Shown: positions 10,353-21,934, counted from the first letter of the stretch. The stretch: 64,000 nt of DNA from Erythrophleum ivorense (GCA_026724425.1 JAIUCV010000351.1:558001-622000); one strand, 5' to 3'. Notes: generated by a model from the sequence alone, not told the origin. Translations and numbers: made by a program.

Positions 10353-11929
10353 AGGCATATATATATATATATATTGGCATGATCTTGTATACTTTCCGCA
10401 TAATTTTGAAGCCTTTTAGATGAAACGGGTATATATAAATGAAGATTCGTGTATAGGTGCCTTTGGGACTGAACCTAGTCTCCATATATATTACAACCTC
10501 GCTACTTCATACTTCACCTAATGGGCCTGCTTTGTATATAATTAGAGGTGCTGCTCGTGCACCCATCATGTGAGTCTCATTAATATTAAAAAAAAAATAG
10601 AGAAGCAAAAAAATAATAAGAAATCAATAAACAGTCTAATTATAGCATTGTGCAATCATTTTCGTCTACCTCTTATATATACTGATGAGAATCTAAAATT
10701 TTGAATTTTATAACTCATTGAAAATTAATTAAAAAAAAAACTTGTTTTATGGAATTGAATTTTTCCTTTCATGTGCATCCCTTTGTTTCCATTAATGAAG
10801 AGTTTGGCAAGGGCTTCCAATATATATATATATATATATATTATAATAAGTTTTACTCACAGTTGGTTAATTAGACCAATCTCTTTTTAAGCAATGAAAG
10901 CCCCATAAATAATCAATGTAATGCTTTAAACCAAAAAGGCTTTCAAATTTGTCCCCACTACTAATTAAAACTCCATAACTTGGCCACAATTCATTATATT
11001 TTTATACTTTCATTGAGTTATATTTTCTCACAAGGTAATTTTAAGAATACAATTTAAATTATATTTAGTTTTTTCATATTTCATCATATCACAGCTGTTA
11101 ATTTGATATTTATTGGATCTATGTTCCCTTTTATTTTCTTACAAGTAAAGCAATCATAACTTAGTCTGATAGCAACATATAAGTTAAGAATGATCCAAAT
11201 CCAAATTAAATCATATTGATATATAGATTCAGCTATTCATGTACCCAAACCAATATGCTTTTCAATTTTAATAAGATACATAATAGAAGGAAAACAATAT
11301 TTCTGGGTCAGTGAGTTTCAATGTAATGAGAAAAGGCCATACATAGACTTAGGGGGGAAGCAGTACAGTAAACTTTAAAGCAATAACTAATAATAACATG
11401 ATCTGTAAGCTGTAAAACTTGCTCATAATTACCTTTAGAGTAATTAAATAGCAAGAAACAAATACAAGTATTTTCGGACTTGCTCATTTGATTATGCAAA
11501 TAACTGGATCCGGGTCTTTTAGAAATTTAAGAAAAACAAAAAGAAAAGGAACCCCCCCAAAAAACAAAGATCGCACGCATAAGCAGGTTATGAATAGTGC
11601 AAGCAAAACCGAATTTTATTATATAAGATAAATAAATATCAAGCATAATAACTATGAATATTATATTTGGTCCAGTCATTTTTAAAAGTACATAAAGATA
11701 CACTAAATTAAAAAAAAGTTGTTATTTTGGATTTTAATTTAATTTTGAATCATTTTACTCATTTTAGTCCAATTTAATTTTTAGGTCAATTTTAATTTAA
11801 TGAAATAATTGAAAAAATATTTAAAAATTAAAAAAAAGATCCAAATTGAAACTCAAATTAAAATGAGCTAAGCTTAAATTCAGTTTACAAAACCTAAAAC
11901 CCAACAGTCTAAAATGGTAATATAAAGTA
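10353..11929. other. Intergenic, AT-rich
   Basis: No gene is seen. It contains TA microsatellites near 10356-10375 and 10820-10842 and the duplicated block at 10868-11350 listed separately. Confidence 0.5.
10868..11350. repeat. Diverged segmental duplication, copy 1
   Basis: Two sub-blocks match 33905-34800 in the same order and orientation. The first shares CACTACTAATTAAAACT / CACCACTAATTAATTAAAAC and the nearby words ACTTGG and GGCT. The second shares ATTCATGTACCCAAACCA, followed by a similar TTTCAATTTTAA and ATTTCTG(G/A)GTCAGT. In the other copy this block sits immediately right of an F-box 5' fragment, so it probably belongs to F-box upstream DNA. Confidence 0.65.
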
Positions 11930-12260
11930 TAAAAAAAAAAATAGTAGAAAATCACAACGCAGATTGTCTTTGCGTTCAGCTCAGCTCCGTAGTGTCTCAT
12001 TCCACCTCTTCCCCCTTCTCTGCGTTCAACGAGAATCAGAGAAGGAAAGTCGAGCATTTGGGATTTGGATTTCCATCGTGATTTTGGGGAAGTGATGATT
12101 CAAGCAAATTTGGAAAGTTCTGGGGAGCACTCCAACCCTACCCATCAGAATGGCGTCGAGCAACAAGAAGAAGTGGGGGAAGAAAAACGAGACGTAGGGT
12201 AGAGAAAGTGGAGGAGGGCAACTCAGCGTGTACAGTGTTATACGCTTTGAGGTAAGATTC
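11930..12260 (+). other. Possible leader exon of an unrecognised transcript
   Basis: A stretch of more balanced base composition than its surroundings. It has an ATG at 12095 opening a 35-codon frame (MIQANLESSGEHSNP...) to TAG at 12202, and a consensus-like donor (GAG|GTAAGA) at about 12251. The DNA that follows is T-rich and intron-like. This would suit a first exon of a non-coding RNA, a leader ORF, or a gene fragment carried by a transposon. I do not recognise the peptide. Confidence 0.2.
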
Positions 12261-12730
12261 TAGTTTATCTCATTTGCTCTATTCGGGTGTAGCATGAATT
12301 GATTCAAATGATGTGTTTGAACCTCAGTTTCATTCGGAATGATGTGTCTGAACCCTGAGCTAAAGTCTCCATTTTTTGAGATATGATAAATTTGCGGTAC
12401 AAAATCCAGCATTAATACTCAAAATCCTGCTGTTGTGTGTGCTATTTTGGTGAGAAGATCCTGCAGCCCGTTTTTCCATTGCGTTTGGCATTGAGATTGT
12501 GTATTAAATTCTGCTTCGAATATTACGATTGCTCTGTTTGAAACTGTTTATATGCCTTCCGGCATCTTTGGAGTTTTGTGTTGTGCCTTAGATCCATGAT
12601 GGTCTAACTCTTTTAATTTTATCTATCTCGATACACACATCACGATACTCTGTGGTAACAGGAAGCAAAAGTTTGCGTTTTGAGTTGGATTAATTTTGAG
12701 AGGGGAATTTATTGCAGTCTTTTATAGGAG

Positions 12731-12873
12731 ACATGATCAGAATATCATTTTACAATGCGGGCCCACTTGTTTGATTGAATTACTTGAAATATATATGGCA
12801 ATCCCATATGATACATGATTAGAATATCAATTCCAACATGGGATCACTTGCTTGATTAAATTATTTGAAATAT
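12731..12873. repeat. Diverged direct repeat, two ~61-bp copies
   Basis: 12731-12792 and 12813-12873 are two copies of one sequence. Both run from ACATGAT(C/T)AGAATATCA, through a CACTTG(T/C)TTGATT core, to TT(A)CTTGAAATAT-like ends. No function is visible. Confidence 0.7.
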
Positions 12874-12879
12874 GACTTC

Positions 12880-14046
12880 TACATTTTCCCCCACATGCAT
12901 TCTTGATTCTGTGCTATGCCTTGCGTTTGGACAGTGGTTGTCTTGATTGTCAAGATTGATGCATCCTGGGAGTTTGAGAAGATCATGGAAATAGAAGAAT
13001 AGGCGTGAAAAGTGGAAGATTCACCAGTTTTGTTCTCAAATAAATGAATGAGTGTTTGATAAACTGCGCACTTCCACAACCGCGAACCATTAATTGCATT
13101 TTTTTTTTTAGAAATTGTCATGTGCATGTTAAATCATCTTTAAAAAAATCAAAAATACAAAAAAATATTTAAAAAAATAAAAAAGAGAAAATATTTTTTA
13201 TTTTTATTAAAAAAAAAGAGAAAATGACGGCAAGAAAGTGAGATTAATTTAGTTTTTACAAATTAAAATATACCAATTAACTTTAAATCTATTTTATATG
13301 TAAAATCAAATTAGTTTTAATTTTTTTCTTTTTTACAATAAATAAATAAAAAAAAATCACTCACTCAGTAACATCACGTTTTTATTCTATTCAAACTAGG
13401 TAAATTTTAATTTCTTTATCGAATGCTTAGGTCCTAAGTCATATTTTTATATCAAGTTTATTTTTGTAAACATCTTAATTTCTTTATTTTTGTAAATATT
13501 TTATCTTATTTTATTTTATTTATTATTTCCTCTCTTTTTTGTTTTGCATGTGTTTTGATTTGCAGACTATTTTTTATTTTTTTATTTTAAAAAATATTTT
13601 TTCAAAGTTTTAGAAACAATTAAAATTTTTCGTAATAATTCTAAATAAAATGAATTTTGATTTTTTTAAAACTCAATTTATTTTTTCTTTTCTTTTTAGC
13701 CTTCTGCATTATGCTCGTGCCTAAGAAGTTATCAGAAGTGACAATAACAATTTCAATATTCTATGCACCCCACAAATACTGGAAGTTTAATTCTTGGAAT
13801 TTGAGGTGGTTCCCCCTTGATTTGCTAAGACCTTTTTAAACGATGGAGACATAATTTATAAAACTTTCAAAGTTCCATAGGAAGAAACAGAGGCTCTTTA
13901 GGAAAATAGAATTAGAAATTGAAAGACATGTAGAGGAAATATAATATCTACAGATTGGATCGTGGAGAGGATCATTGTCCTTTGATTTCAATTTGAAGAA
14001 AGGTAAAATTGTTTGCAGGCTTTGGATGAACACTTTTAACAATTGA
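12880..14046. other. Intergenic, AT-rich
   Basis: No gene, RNA or delimited repeat is seen. T-rich and A-rich runs are common at 13140-13680. Confidence 0.5.
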
Positions 14047-14619
14047 TGTGAACCAAACGGAGTAAGCATTATAGAATATTTGATCTCTCCAAGGCAAGCT
14101 ATCTAGTACTTCTATCAGTCAAACAAAGCCTCCCAATTTGCGTCCTTTTCCTTTTGTCTGTGTCTCCAGCACATTGGACTGATAAAGAAAGATAGATAGA
14201 GTTCTCTGTAGTTAAATCTTCGGGGACATTAAGTCCTGGGGTTGATATTGCTAATTAAGCTCTACATCTACCAACAAACAAAAAACGATTCCCTAAGTCA
14301 TTAACCTCCACCCATCTAGGCTGATCACTACTCTTCCAACTTGGACACTCTACATTTTGCAATCTGAGGTGTCCTAATATATACTCTCCTTCACAATCTT
14401 CATATAGCCAATACTTTCACGTGCATATACTGAGTTGACGAACGTATAAATAAGCAATAACACTCCAGATGAAGCATCAATGGCTAGATGTTACGATAAA
14501 TATGGAAAATATTGCCGAATATACTGAATATTGTCCAGGTCTTATTTCTGGAAGCTTAGCTAATATATTTTAGGCTTTATGGGTTCTTCTTGGAGATCAT
14601 AAACCAATAGGGAACTTAA
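14047..14619 (-). pseudogene. F-box/DUF295 pseudogene, 3' half left of the Harbinger insertion
   Basis: Read on the minus strand this follows the C-terminal half of the intact F-box gene at 3145-4587, including the region encoding LAIDASSG (14470-14495) and the WKVNDLG-like segment. It has many small insertions, deletions and stops. It ends at TTAA (14616-14619), where the transposon begins, and resumes at 24442. It was therefore probably already decaying, and it is interrupted rather than truncated at this point. Confidence 0.85.
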
Positions 14620-14637
14620 CGCTTTGTTTGGATGGGG
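14620..14637 (+). repeat. Left terminal inverted repeat of the Harbinger element
   Basis: CGCTTTGTTTGGATGGGG, preceded by the TAA duplication at 14617-14619. A second GTGTTTGGATGGGG-like copy lies about 80 bp inside. Confidence 0.88.
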
Positions 14638-15179
14638 GAAGAGAAAAGTGGGGAGAAAACGGGGGGAAAGAAAAGTGGGAGAAAATATTTGTCCCTTTCC
14701 GTGTTTGGATGGGGGGAGAGAAAACATGGAGGAGAGAAAGTAGTTAAATTTTTCATGACAATTTTGCCCTTATTACCTACGCCGTCTAAATTGAATAAAT
14801 ACTGAATTTTACGGCGACAATGGATTCTTTCCATTTCAAATTTCTGTCAATTTTGTTGATTCAGTATTAAATTAATTTAACAATAATTATAAATATAATT
14901 GATACGCACTTAAAAATAATATAAAAATGAAGTTATAATTAATTAAAGATAAATATTTAAGAATTAGATTTTAATTAATTTAAATATTTGATTTGACATT
15001 AATTTAAACAATATGTAATTAACAGCAGGATATAATGTAAAATAAATTAAATATATTATTAATTAACATACTTAGATTCTTTATAATTATATATATTATA
15101 TTTTTTCTAATGTGCAAAATCATAAAATCACATGCGACATCAGGACGAAAAGAAATCCTTCCGTATAAAGCTTCCTCGT

Positions 15180-15286
15180 GCCAAGACAAGAAGGGGAAGC
15201 ATCATGCCAAGACAAAAAGGGAAGTTTCCTGTGAAACTTCATGCCACGCCAAGACAAGTATAAAAACCATGCCACGCCAAGAAAAA
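15180..15286 (+). promoter_or_regulatory. Cluster of four GCCAAGACAAG-like motifs upstream of the Transposase_24 genes
   Basis: Copies occur at 15180-15190, 15206-15216, 15248-15258 and 15276-15286, the last two changed at one or two bases. A related GCCAAGGCAAGTATAAA occurs at about 17527-17543 upstream of the second gene, matching GCCAAGACAAGTATAAA at 15248-15264. Clustered short repeats near a transposase gene are often protein-binding sites, and the shared AGTATAAA could be a TATA element. Function is inferred. Confidence 0.4.
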
Positions 15287-15759
15287 CTTCACGAGGAAAA
15301 CACCATCATGCAAAGAGAAAGAGAAGAGGAAAAAGTGGACGGAGGACATTGCAAGAAGAACAAAGAAGTAAAGAAAAAGCATGTGACTCAAATGACACAT
15401 TTTCGTCCTCATTTGTGACTTAGCATGCAACGTATAGCATGCTGTATACGTGTCTCACAAACACGATATATAGCCATGCAGGAGAGGAGTACCTAGTCAT
15501 ATATTAGTTGCAGTGAAGGGATGGTGCTCTGAAAAGGTTTTAAAAGATTTGAGCTGTGGTAATTCCCGTGAAGTTGAGGACAGAATTATATAATGTATTC
15601 TACCCACAGTTCTACTTATTTGAGGCTGCTATTATTATCACAAATATAAAAGGTAATCCGTCTGTATTAATGTTCATGATCAATAATGTATGTTGAAATG
15701 GTTTTTTATATGCATCTATTGTTCTTTATAATATTCATCGATTGTTATTTATGTTGTAG

Positions 15760-17017
15760 ATGGATAGAAGATCCTATGGAGATGTTTTGTATTCTCAAAT
15801 TCGCGCCGGAGTTAATATAGGAAAAGAACTTATTTATCCAATCGGTGAAACAGGGTATAGATTAACCTCGAAACATTCTGACAATTATTTTTCTTTACCA
15901 ATATGTGGGTTTATTCTTTCTTGTCAGGTTTGGTCCCGATGGAAATGATACAGTTGAGTATATATCATCTATTATAAAGCATAATTATGTGGGAGCTTAT
16001 AACTCATGGAAAGAGGTTCCTGAATCTGTTCGTCAGTTATGGTTTGTAGAATTTCAGGTAACTTTTGACCCACTAGAAAGTTTATTATATGTATCTTATT
16101 AAAATATATTTAGTTATACTAATGGTTTGTCATAATAAATAGAAATACTATGTGTGGACACGGGAGGATCATTTCCAAATTCATAAAAATTTTAAGGATC
16201 GAGCAAGAAATCGGTTAAAAGATTTAATTTGTTATGTTCGAGATAAAGGAAAACGGCCTACCTGGATTAATGAAAACATATGGAATGATTTATGCGTTAG
16301 TTGGAACAAAGTGGAATTTAAAGAGAGAAGTGAACGAGCGAAGAAAAATAGAGCTTCAAACTCTGTCTATGGACCATCGCTCCATACAGGTGGAAATATT
16401 CCATTCACAGATCATATTGCTACTTTAGCTGAGGAATTCGGTAGGCCAATAACTCCAGTAGAGCTTCACGTCCGGACTCATCAAAAACCATTATCTGGTG
16501 AATGGGTTGATAAAAAATCTGAAAAAACTTTTGTAAGTATCTTGTTAATTTTTTCATTTGCTTTCAATATTATTAAATTATAATTATATAACATTATCCA
16601 TTACTTATTTTATCTTAGGATGAATATGCTAGGCTTAAAACTAATGTAGCAACTGCTGCGGATGATCCACAAATTTTTACACTGCCAAATGAAGTTGCTC
16701 TGTGGACACTAGCAGCTGGAGGAAAAAAAAGTGGAGGTTCAATATATGGCATAGGAAGTGTTGCACATGAAGTTGTAGATGATCCAATATATGGCTATAA
16801 TTATGGTAAAAGAAATAATCTTTTGTCATATCCAAGTGCAATGGAGGCTATATATCCAGGAGGCAATCTTCATCCTGATATTGATAAGAAGTTAAAAGAT
16901 CTTCGGATGCAAATGGATACAAATGATAAATCAATATTTGAGATGCAACGTGAACTTTATGAATATCATGCGAATAATCGACCATCTTCTTCGAACAATT
17001 CCACAAAAAAAAATTGA
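15760..17017 (+). CDS. Transposase_24 (Ptta/En/Spm) family protein, intact
   Basis: Four exons, 15760-15854, 15928-16057, 16143-16532 and 16619-17017, join through GT-AG introns into one open frame of 337 residues. Diagnostic segments of the plant Transposase_24 family are NSWKEVPESVRQLWFVEFQ, then YYVWTRED, RLKDLICYVRDKGKRPTWI, ERAKKNRASN, SLHTGG, THQKPLSGEWVDKKSE and AGGKKSGGSIYGIGS. The C-terminus (DKKLKDLRMQMDTNDKSIFEM) looks like a short coiled coil. The ATG follows TTGTAG, so a leader intron is likely. The family is found in and around En/Spm-like transposons; its biochemical role is not settled and no DDE nuclease motif is visible. It lies inside a Harbinger element, in tandem with a decayed sister gene. 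The undamaged frame, next to dead Harbinger genes, is notable. Confidence 0.82.
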
Positions 17018-17624
17018 TGCAAAAGTTAAGAGAAATTAATGTTATTAGTTTTAATCATGTTGTGTAATAGTGTAAACTTGTTTTATTTAAATTTATAAAT
17101 TTGTATTACAATGTCAGTAACATAAAATATGTCTCTCATATTTTATTTTATTTAATAAAATATTTGATGAACATTTACTTTTTTTATTTTATTTGATAAA
17201 ATATTTGATGTAACTTTACTTTTTTTGTTTATAGGTCAGAATCTTTTCTTACACCTAAATCTGTAAAAATATATATAGTTTGTCTTTTTATCTCTTTATC
17301 TCTTGTACTTATCCAACCTAGATTCACATGTCTTATCCTTATCACATGGCTTCATCAACAATAATGCATGTATACGAATGCATGTATACGTAGGCACTCA
17401 CACGGACATATATATCAACATATGTGTCCTATATATATATCCATATATATTCCTATCTCATTTTCATCTTCTCCTCATCTCTCAACATTCTTTTCTAATA
17501 TTCTTTTCCCCCCTTATTCACGAAGGTGCCAAGGCAAGTATAAAGGATTATCATCTTAGTCTTGTGAGGATGGTTATATTATTATATTATTATTAAAATA
17601 TTTTATTACTTGTTGTTGTGTAGG
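17018..17624 (+). other. Spacer and probable leader between the two Transposase_24 genes
   Basis: AT-rich 3' flank of the first gene, then a pyrimidine-rich stretch (17430-17530) and a GCCAAGGCAAGTATAAA motif at about 17527. TTGTTGTTGTGTAG just before the second ATG looks like a leader-intron acceptor. No credible coding frame. Confidence 0.45.
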
Positions 17625-19189
17625 ATGTTCTCAAGGAAAGGAAAAAAGACACGGAAAAATTCTTCTCGCGGAGAATCATCAACTGTTCAGGAAGAAACAC
17701 AACTAACTTCACAAACCTTACCTAATATTCAGTTAGAAGCAGATAATGTGCAACAAGATAATTTTGAAATACATGATGAGCCGTCTACTAATCATAATAA
17801 AGTTCTTCCTACACTGATTACGCCTGACGGGGCTGGGTTTTTACCTTTAATTTTCTTACATATATTATTACATAATTTTTGGTAATGGGTCATAATTTAT
17901 TTGCTTCTATTGTTATTTTTCTTGTAGGTTCAACCCAAATAATAAGGATGTTTGTAACTCAATTGTTACCATTTTCAAAGATAAATATGATGGTCCATGA
18001 AATTGTTGGAGTGAGGTTCCATACGAATATCAACAACTATGGTTTCACGAGTTTGAGGTTTATCTGATTTCTTTGATTACTATACCCAAAATGTTAATTA
18101 ATTAATTTTATCTGACATAACTCTTTATTTGTTTACCCAAAATGTTAATTAATTTTATCTGACATAACTCTTTATTTGTTTGTATTGATTTTGTGGTTTC
18201 ATTATAAGAAATGTTATTATTGGGATCCATCACATCACCATGAAATCTGGCATAACTGAAAAAATCGAGTGCAAAAACGGTTAAAGGATATCATTGGACA
18301 TGTACGCGATACACGGAAAAGACCTTCATGGATAAAACAACCAATTTGGGAAAATTTATGTGATCATTGGGACTCTAATGAATTTCGTGCCAACAGTGAA
18401 CAGAAAAAGAAAAATCGTGCTGCTGCTTCTTTACATACCGGAGGTTCTACATCAATGGAGGAACATGCACGAAGATTGGTATAATTTATATATTTATTTT
18501 CTTGTTTAAGGTATCATTTTATGTAATATAGCTTTATTTCATTTCATAGGCCCGAGAGTTGGGAAGAGATCCTTCGTTTTCTGAACTTTACCAAAAAACT
18601 CATCAACGAAAGTCAACTAATTCATGGGTGGATGAAAAATCAAAGAATGTATGGGTATGTATATATATAGATATATACTAATTTTGCTAACATACATGGA
18701 TATTTATGTTAATTACTTCTATTTATATTGTTAGGATGAATACTTGAAGCAAAGAGAAAGTAGAGAAAGTTCAAGCTCAAGTGAAAATACTACAAATATA
18801 AATTTATTTGTCAAAGCTGCTGGCGGTAAAAAAAAAGGAGCCATATATGGTCTCGGTAACATATCTTCTAAAATTGTGGGGGATGCTAAGACTGGATATA
18901 TATATATGATCGAGAAGCATCCTCAAGTCAGATGCCACCATACCCCCATGCAAATTATATTCAAAGTATGATTCGAAATGAATTTATTAATATGTCGACA
19001 AAGTCATATCAAAGTCATTTTGAAGACCAACAACGGCAGATTGAAGAGTTGCGAACTCAATTGCAAGAAATTACACGTAGCACTAACGCACGATCCCAAG
19101 GAAGACGTAACACATCTCAACCTATCTCAGGTGTGACACAGGCTACAGGCACTGATGGCATGGAGGAGGAAAGTGAAGACGATGAATAA
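17625..19189 (+). pseudogene. Second Transposase_24 family gene, disabled
   Basis: This is the tandem sister of the gene at 15760. Exons by homology and GT-AG signals are 17625-17836, 17928-18057, 18209-18478, 18550-18654 and 18735-19189. Exon 1 ends in phase 2, and exon 2 is 130 nt, exactly as in the sister. Three lesions disable it: TGA at 17998-18000 and TGA at 18257-18259, both where family alignment expects Trp, and a +2 frameshift in a TA run at about 18895-18909. Retained segments are RLKDIIGHVRDTRKRPSWI, KKKNRAAASLHTGG, KTHQRKSTNSWVDEKS and AAGGKKKGAIYGLG. A C-terminal coiled coil (EDQQRQIEELRTQLQEI) and acidic tail follow. An extra intron at 18479-18549 is absent from the sister. The N-terminus is about 40 residues longer and polar. 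Confidence 0.82.
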
Positions 19190-19477
19190 ACTAATTTAGG
19201 TTTCTTAACTTTGTTAAAAAAATAAAGTTGAGTTTTTTATATTGTGTTATGCTATGTATATAATGTATGTATGTTGAATGTCTGTATGCAAATAGTTGAG
19301 CATAAGAAATATCATTATTAGTTGGTATAAATTTGTGTTATTTTAAAAATAATAAAATCAATATAGGAATAAGTTATTTTAAGGTGCTTATAAGAAATAC
19401 AATTATATTATTTTTATTAAAAAAAATTTATAGAGTAATAACAAAAAGAAAAGTAGATTAAAGTTGAAAATTATATA
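19190..19477. other. 3' flank of the second Transposase_24 gene
   Basis: AT-rich, with AATAAA-like words at about 19221 and 19350 that could serve as polyadenylation signals. No gene seen. Confidence 0.4.
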
Positions 19478-19945
19478 ATTATTATAAATTATAATATTAT
19501 TATGTGAAGAAAAAAGAAAACTAACATATTGTTAAAAGTTTTTGGAATATGAAAGAGGGAAAAAATTAAATGTGTCTAACAAAAAAAAGCTAATAACGGA
19601 AAATGCAAAAGGAAAGGGCAAAAAAAAAAAAAATCTGACTGAAATTCAGTCGGACCAATGGTCCGACCAAATAGGGTCCGATTGATGCTCAGTCGGACCA
19701 GTGGTCCGACCACTATTTTGTTGGACCATAGGTTCGACTGAATTTCAGTCGGACTCCATAGGGTTCGACTGATGCTCAGTCGGATTTTTTTTTTTTTCGT
19801 TTTGACTTTCCTTTTGCATTTTTCGTTCCTAGCTTTCTTTTGTTAGACACATTTAATTTCCCTCTTCCATATTCCTAAAACTTTTAACAATATTTTAGTT
19901 TTCTTTTTTCTTTGCATAATAATAATATTATAATTTTTAATAATA
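19478..19945. repeat. Large foldback (inverted repeat) with CAGTCGGACC-rich centre
   Basis: The outer arms (about 19478-19645 and 19785-19945) are near-complementary over ~160 bp. For example TTAAATGTGTCTAAC(A) with its complement GTTAGACACATTTAA, and AAAATGCAAAAGGAAAG with CTTTCCTTTTGCATTTTT. Between an A run and a T run lies a centre (about 19634-19785) built of repeated palindromic words such as TCGGACCAATGGTCCGA, TCGGACCAGTGGTCCGA and CTGAAATTCAG. Transcription through it would form a long hairpin. It lies between the convergent Transposase_24 and Harbinger genes. It could be a nested MITE, the fused ends of two elements, or a terminator-like/small-RNA source; no flanking duplication was identified. 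Confidence 0.85.
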
Positions 19946-20578
19946 TTACAATTTTTTTATTCAAAACTTTATTTTAATTAAATGTAATTAGTATTATGCA
20001 AGATTTAAAAAACTTTATATATATATATATATATTTTATCTTTCTACCCAAATATTATAACCCTTTAACTAATGTTCAACTATTAATGTTCAACTATTTA
20101 AAAATTTACTTCTCATGAACTTAATTTTTGGTTCTGTGCGTAACAATTTTTACCTATTTTTATTATAATTTCTTTCTCAACTTTATTTTCTCCAATTTCA
20201 AAGCAATTGTTTCAATTTTCTTTACTTTTTCTTTACTTGTATAACAAAACTGCAATAATTGGTTGAAGTTGTTGGTAAACAAACTCAAATTATTTTTTCA
20301 ACATAAAACTATTCTACCTCGTAAGAAATAATTAAACCAAAATACTATTCTAACATGTTACAATCCATTACAAATGTCTGACACAAATAATATAACATAG
20401 AGTAAAGCAATTTAATTACGCACAATTTCATGATAGATAACTGTAGCACATAATGATAATGATAATCGGTACATTAAAAATTCAAAATATGGCTAAACCT
20501 GATAAGTATCATTGAGACTTGGTAAGCATCACTGAGGTAACTATGGTTGAGAGCTGCCAGCATCAGTCATCATTTGGA
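19946..20578. other. AT-rich spacer inside the Harbinger element
   Basis: Contains a TA run near 20015-20035 and T-rich DNA; probably the 3' flank of the minus-strand ORF1. No gene is seen. Confidence 0.45.
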
Positions 20579-21723
20579 TCAATGTTTGTAATCGCAGATG
20601 TTTTGGAACCCCAAAAAACTTTCGCTTATTTTTTTCTTCGTTACACAGAAAAAAAAATAACATTTCAACTTTGTTTCATCAATTAAACCAATTTCTTCTA
20701 ACTCTGTCCATACTTCTTCTTCACTATAATGTCGAGGTCTACTTTTCTCTAAGATTGAAAGTCCCTTTTCAGCAATTTCAGCTTGCTTTTCAACCACTGC
20801 AACTTGCCTTTCCGAAAGTGATATAGACTTATCTTGTAATGAATTTCCATCTCACATTACCTCAGCTAATTCTTTAATTCCCAGTGAAATTTTTTCATAT
20901 CTCTCTTCAATATTATCAACCATCACTTTTTTGCGCTTTTGACCTTTTGATGATGCAGTACCAGTTGAGTGATTTGAATGATTTGAGTTCGCATACGTGG
21001 GACTAAATGAATCTATATTTATTCCAGAGTTCATGGGCTCAAAACCCCCGTTGAAATCACTCTCACTTGTTATTTCATTCAGCAGTCCATCATCACCCTC
21101 ATCATTCAGATTGATGCACTCCTTTTGCCATCGTTTTACCTTATCTTTGGCACTCTCAACATATTTTCCTGTTGCTCGGTCTGCGCCAAATAATTCATAT
21201 AACTTATCATAATGTAAAATAGGTGTAGTTATCCACTTTTTTGCTTGAGGTTTTTTCTGCAATGATAAAAGAAAATTTGTATCTCATTCTAATAAAAGTG
21301 AAAGTTATTTCTAAAGAAATGCATTTGAAAAATTAATAACAATATAAAATTAATTGACTATTTACGAAGGAATAAATATAACAAAATTACCTCAATCAAC
21401 TCATGCCAGATTTGAGTTTCTGCTTCAAATGTTTTTGTGATTGGACTCCAAGAAAAACCACTTAATCCATTAAATAAGTCATAAAGTTCTGCAAATCGTT
21501 GTGATAAAGTTTTTTTTCGATTTTTCAAATGTTGCTTGGTGATATGCGGCCCAAAAGAATTTCGCAATGCTTGCAACATATTATCATAGGCAAAAGTTGT
21601 GAAAGTACCATCTGGTCGATTGCCTTTTAGCATCTCATCTAATAATGCATCGAGAAAAACTTCATCCATCTCAGGCGACCATCGAAGATTATCTTTTACT
21701 GAATCCTTTTGTTTTGGAGCCAT
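20579..21723 (-). pseudogene. Harbinger ORF1: Myb/SANT-like DNA-binding protein with premature stop
   Basis: Two exons, 21723-21391 and 21256-20579, join in phase 0. The start gives MAPKQKDSVKDN, then LRWSPEMDEVFLDALLDEM, a Trp-anchored Myb/SANT-like domain (Myb_DNA-bind_3 type) with NRKKTLSQRFAELYDLF and SGFSWSPITKTFEA. Exon 2 has WITTPILHYDKLYELFGADR, the second conserved half, then a Ser/Asn-rich linker, KGQKRKK (a likely nuclear-localisation signal) and IGLIDETKLKCYFFF near the C-terminus. The family pairs with PIF/Harbinger transposases and helps DNA binding and nuclear import. An in-frame TGA at 20852-20854 (Arg CGA in the presumed ancestor) cuts off the last 90 residues. The frame stays open on both sides, so this is the only lesion and a shortened protein could still be made. 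Confidence 0.82.
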
Positions 21724-21934
21724 CAGTATATTTCTGCATGAAATAAAATAACGTAAAATCTCAAATAGTAAAAGGAATTGCATCACACAAACCAATTGAT
21801 CAATATTACTAACCATGTAATTATTTAAAAAAGGCGGAGAATTTTATTAATAACATGCTTAAATATTTCAAACCATATAAATATACATTATAACATAATA
21901 CTATATGGACCATATAAAATGATTATATACTAAA

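Noticed and set aside
15110..15430. Overlapping open frames upstream of the first Transposase_24 gene
   Set aside because: Lys/His-rich, overlapping on both strands and lying over the repeated GCCAAGACAAG motifs; more likely leader or subterminal DNA.
19690..19705. TCGGACCAG match to the start of miR166
   Set aside because: It is one of several CAGTCGGACC repeats in the foldback; the rest of miR166 does not match and no miR166-type duplex is present.
20551..20570. AGCTGCCAGCAT-like match to miR167
   Set aside because: Only the central part matches, there is no complementary arm, and it lies in the 3' flank of the Harbinger ORF1.
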